A stretch of 5,175 bases of DNA from a bacterium (lineage in GTDB: Bacteria; UBP15; UBA6099; JAJRTR01), in NCBI GenBank assembly GCA_024278215.1, contig JAJRTR010000088.1, positions 1-5,175 of the forward strand, read 5' to 3'. Every line of letters begins with the position of its first letter. Within the stretch, counting starts at the first letter, position 1. The notes below the pieces were generated by a model. The model was not told the origin of the DNA. It ran no database searches and saw nothing but the letters and a program-made list of their open reading frames with translations. The position numbers and the translations under genes were made by a program. This document shows positions 4,657 through 5,175 of the stretch, one piece after another.

Positions 4657-4693
4657 GCAAATTGTGCATTGATTATTTTTCCGCACATTTTGC
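4657..4693 (+). terminator. AT-rich hairpin after the LOG-like gene, possible terminator
   Basis: GCAAATTGTGC (4657-4667) and GCACATTTTGC (4683-4693) pair at 10 of 11 positions, flanked by A-rich sequence on the left and AATTTTA on the right. The stem is AT-rich and the loop is 15 bases, so it would be a weak terminator. It starts nine bases after the stop codon. The right arm CATTTTGCAATTTT resembles the end sequence of element A, so it could also be a decayed repeat end. Confidence 0.45.
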
Positions 4694-4750
4694 AATTTTA
4701 TCACATAAATACTGGAAAATATTCATAAAGGCCTTTGAATCGAAATCGTT

Positions 4751-5017
4751 ATGAACGAAGAATACTACCAGAGCGATGAGATAATCGCACTGTCACCCAG
4801 GGGTTTCGATGAGGTGACACTCGCAGCCGATGAGCTTAAAGCCGGCAAGCCGATAATTATAAACTTCTCCGATTTCCAGTCGGAAGAGCGTATATGGGCC
4901 ATCCAGTTTCTCAACGGTGTCGTATATGCGATGGGCGGCAAGTCTAAAGATATCGGCAACATGGTTTTTCTTTTCGCACCTCCGAATGTCGATATCAATC
5001 TTGATTCATTGAACTGA
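4751..5017 (+). CDS. sepF: SepF-like cell division protein, minimal core only
   Basis: The 88-residue protein matches the SepF (DUF552/YlmF) core throughout. IIALSPRGFDEVTLAADELKAGKPIIINFSDF is the beta-alpha-beta start, RIWAIQFLNGVVYAMGG the helix and turn, and DIGNMVFLFAPPNVDI the final strands. In Gram-positive bacteria and many archaea SepF tethers FtsZ filaments to the membrane. Those proteins are usually about 150 residues, with an amphipathic membrane-binding helix and a linker before this core. Here both are absent: only about ten residues precede the core, and an in-frame TGA at 4736-4738 blocks any longer start. There is no clear ribosome binding site before the ATG. It may act through another membrane partner or as a soluble core protein. 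The stop codon overlaps the end of element A copy 2, which supplies its last two bases. Confidence 0.85.
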   Translation: MNEEYYQSDEIIALSPRGFDEVTLAADELKAGKPIIINFSDFQSEERIWAIQFLNGVVYAMGGKSKDIGNMVFLFAPPNVDINLDSLN

Positions 5018-5175
5018 GCCAATTGCAAAATTATGTTCGAAGCGAGGTCGAACGAAATTATTCAGAAGCAAGGCGGAGGTGCAAAATCACCGCAGGCGTA
5101 CTTGCAGAGTACGTTGAGGAAGATTTTGTGCCGACAACGCAGCTGTTGACAATTGCAGCCGACTGTAGCCGAATC
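5016..5175. repeat. Palindromic repeat element A, copy 2 (runs off the window)
   Basis: This is the same element and orientation as copy 1: 5020-5175 aligns with 1-156 without gaps. The left end GAGCCAATTGCAAAATT (5016-5032) is the terminal inverted repeat defined by the right end of copy 1. The middle arms are at 5082-5088 and 5122-5128, and the central hairpin CGTACT/AGTACG at 5097-5113. The matching right end should follow within about 20 bases after the window. Differences between copies cluster in the left interior (5041-5060), while the paired arms are nearly unchanged. Confidence 0.85.

Noticed and set aside
1-5175. CRISPR array or composite transposon formed by the two copies of element A
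   Set aside because: There are no short regularly spaced repeats. The two A copies are 5 kb apart with unrelated housekeeping genes between them, and no active transposase lies inside, so a composite unit is not supported.

Overview
This 5.2 kb stretch looks like chromosomal DNA from a bacterium that I cannot place taxonomically. It holds five intact or probably intact protein genes, one doubtful small ORF and one gene remnant. The mix is a SepF-type division protein, a TlyA-type RNA methyltransferase, a LOG-like Rossmann protein, a histidine phosphatase and a REP-associated (Y1) transposase relative with a DnaA-like tail. Together with intergenic spaces packed with palindromic repeats, this would fit an uncultivated Gram-negative or deep-branching lineage, but that is a guess. 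No tRNA, rRNA, CRISPR array or classical insertion sequence is visible.

Layout. 1-554 is gene-free and holds three inverted-repeat elements of different sequence: A copy 1 (1-175), B (175-271) and C (410-554). Element C ends inside, and supplies the stop codon of, a broken response-regulator receiver domain on the minus strand (551-886). 890-1066 is a control region with a perfect CRP/FNR-type palindrome and a plausible promoter for a histidine phosphatase gene (1067-1693, +). A palindrome (D, 1696-1803) fills the gap to the converging RAYT-like gene (1796-2749, -) and contains that gene's stop codon. Upstream of the RAYT-like gene lie a doubtful 74-codon ORF (2772-2996, -) and a textbook sigma-70 promoter (3091-3118, -), just beyond the end of tlyA (3124-3936, -). 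A divergent spacer with another palindrome (E, 4020-4125) separates tlyA from a LOG/TIGR00725-like gene (4172-4648, +). A terminator-like hairpin and a small sepF-like gene (4751-5017, +) follow. The window ends in a second copy of element A (5016-5175), which overlaps the sepF stop codon.

How it fits together. The protein genes are mostly single housekeeping units (RNA modification, cell division, a small-molecule phosphatase) and do not form one pathway. The strongest theme is the repeats: most intergenic gaps contain a long imperfect palindrome, several with arms nested about one centre, and three of them touch or supply stop codons. They are unrelated in sequence but alike in architecture. 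In their midst is a RAYT-family protein, the family known to act on REP palindromes, yet this one has lost both histidines of the HUH motif and apparently the catalytic tyrosine. It keeps an otherwise intact frame, a good ribosome binding site and a perfect upstream promoter. A retained non-catalytic DNA-binding protein living among palindromic mobile elements is the most interesting possibility here, but it is inference.
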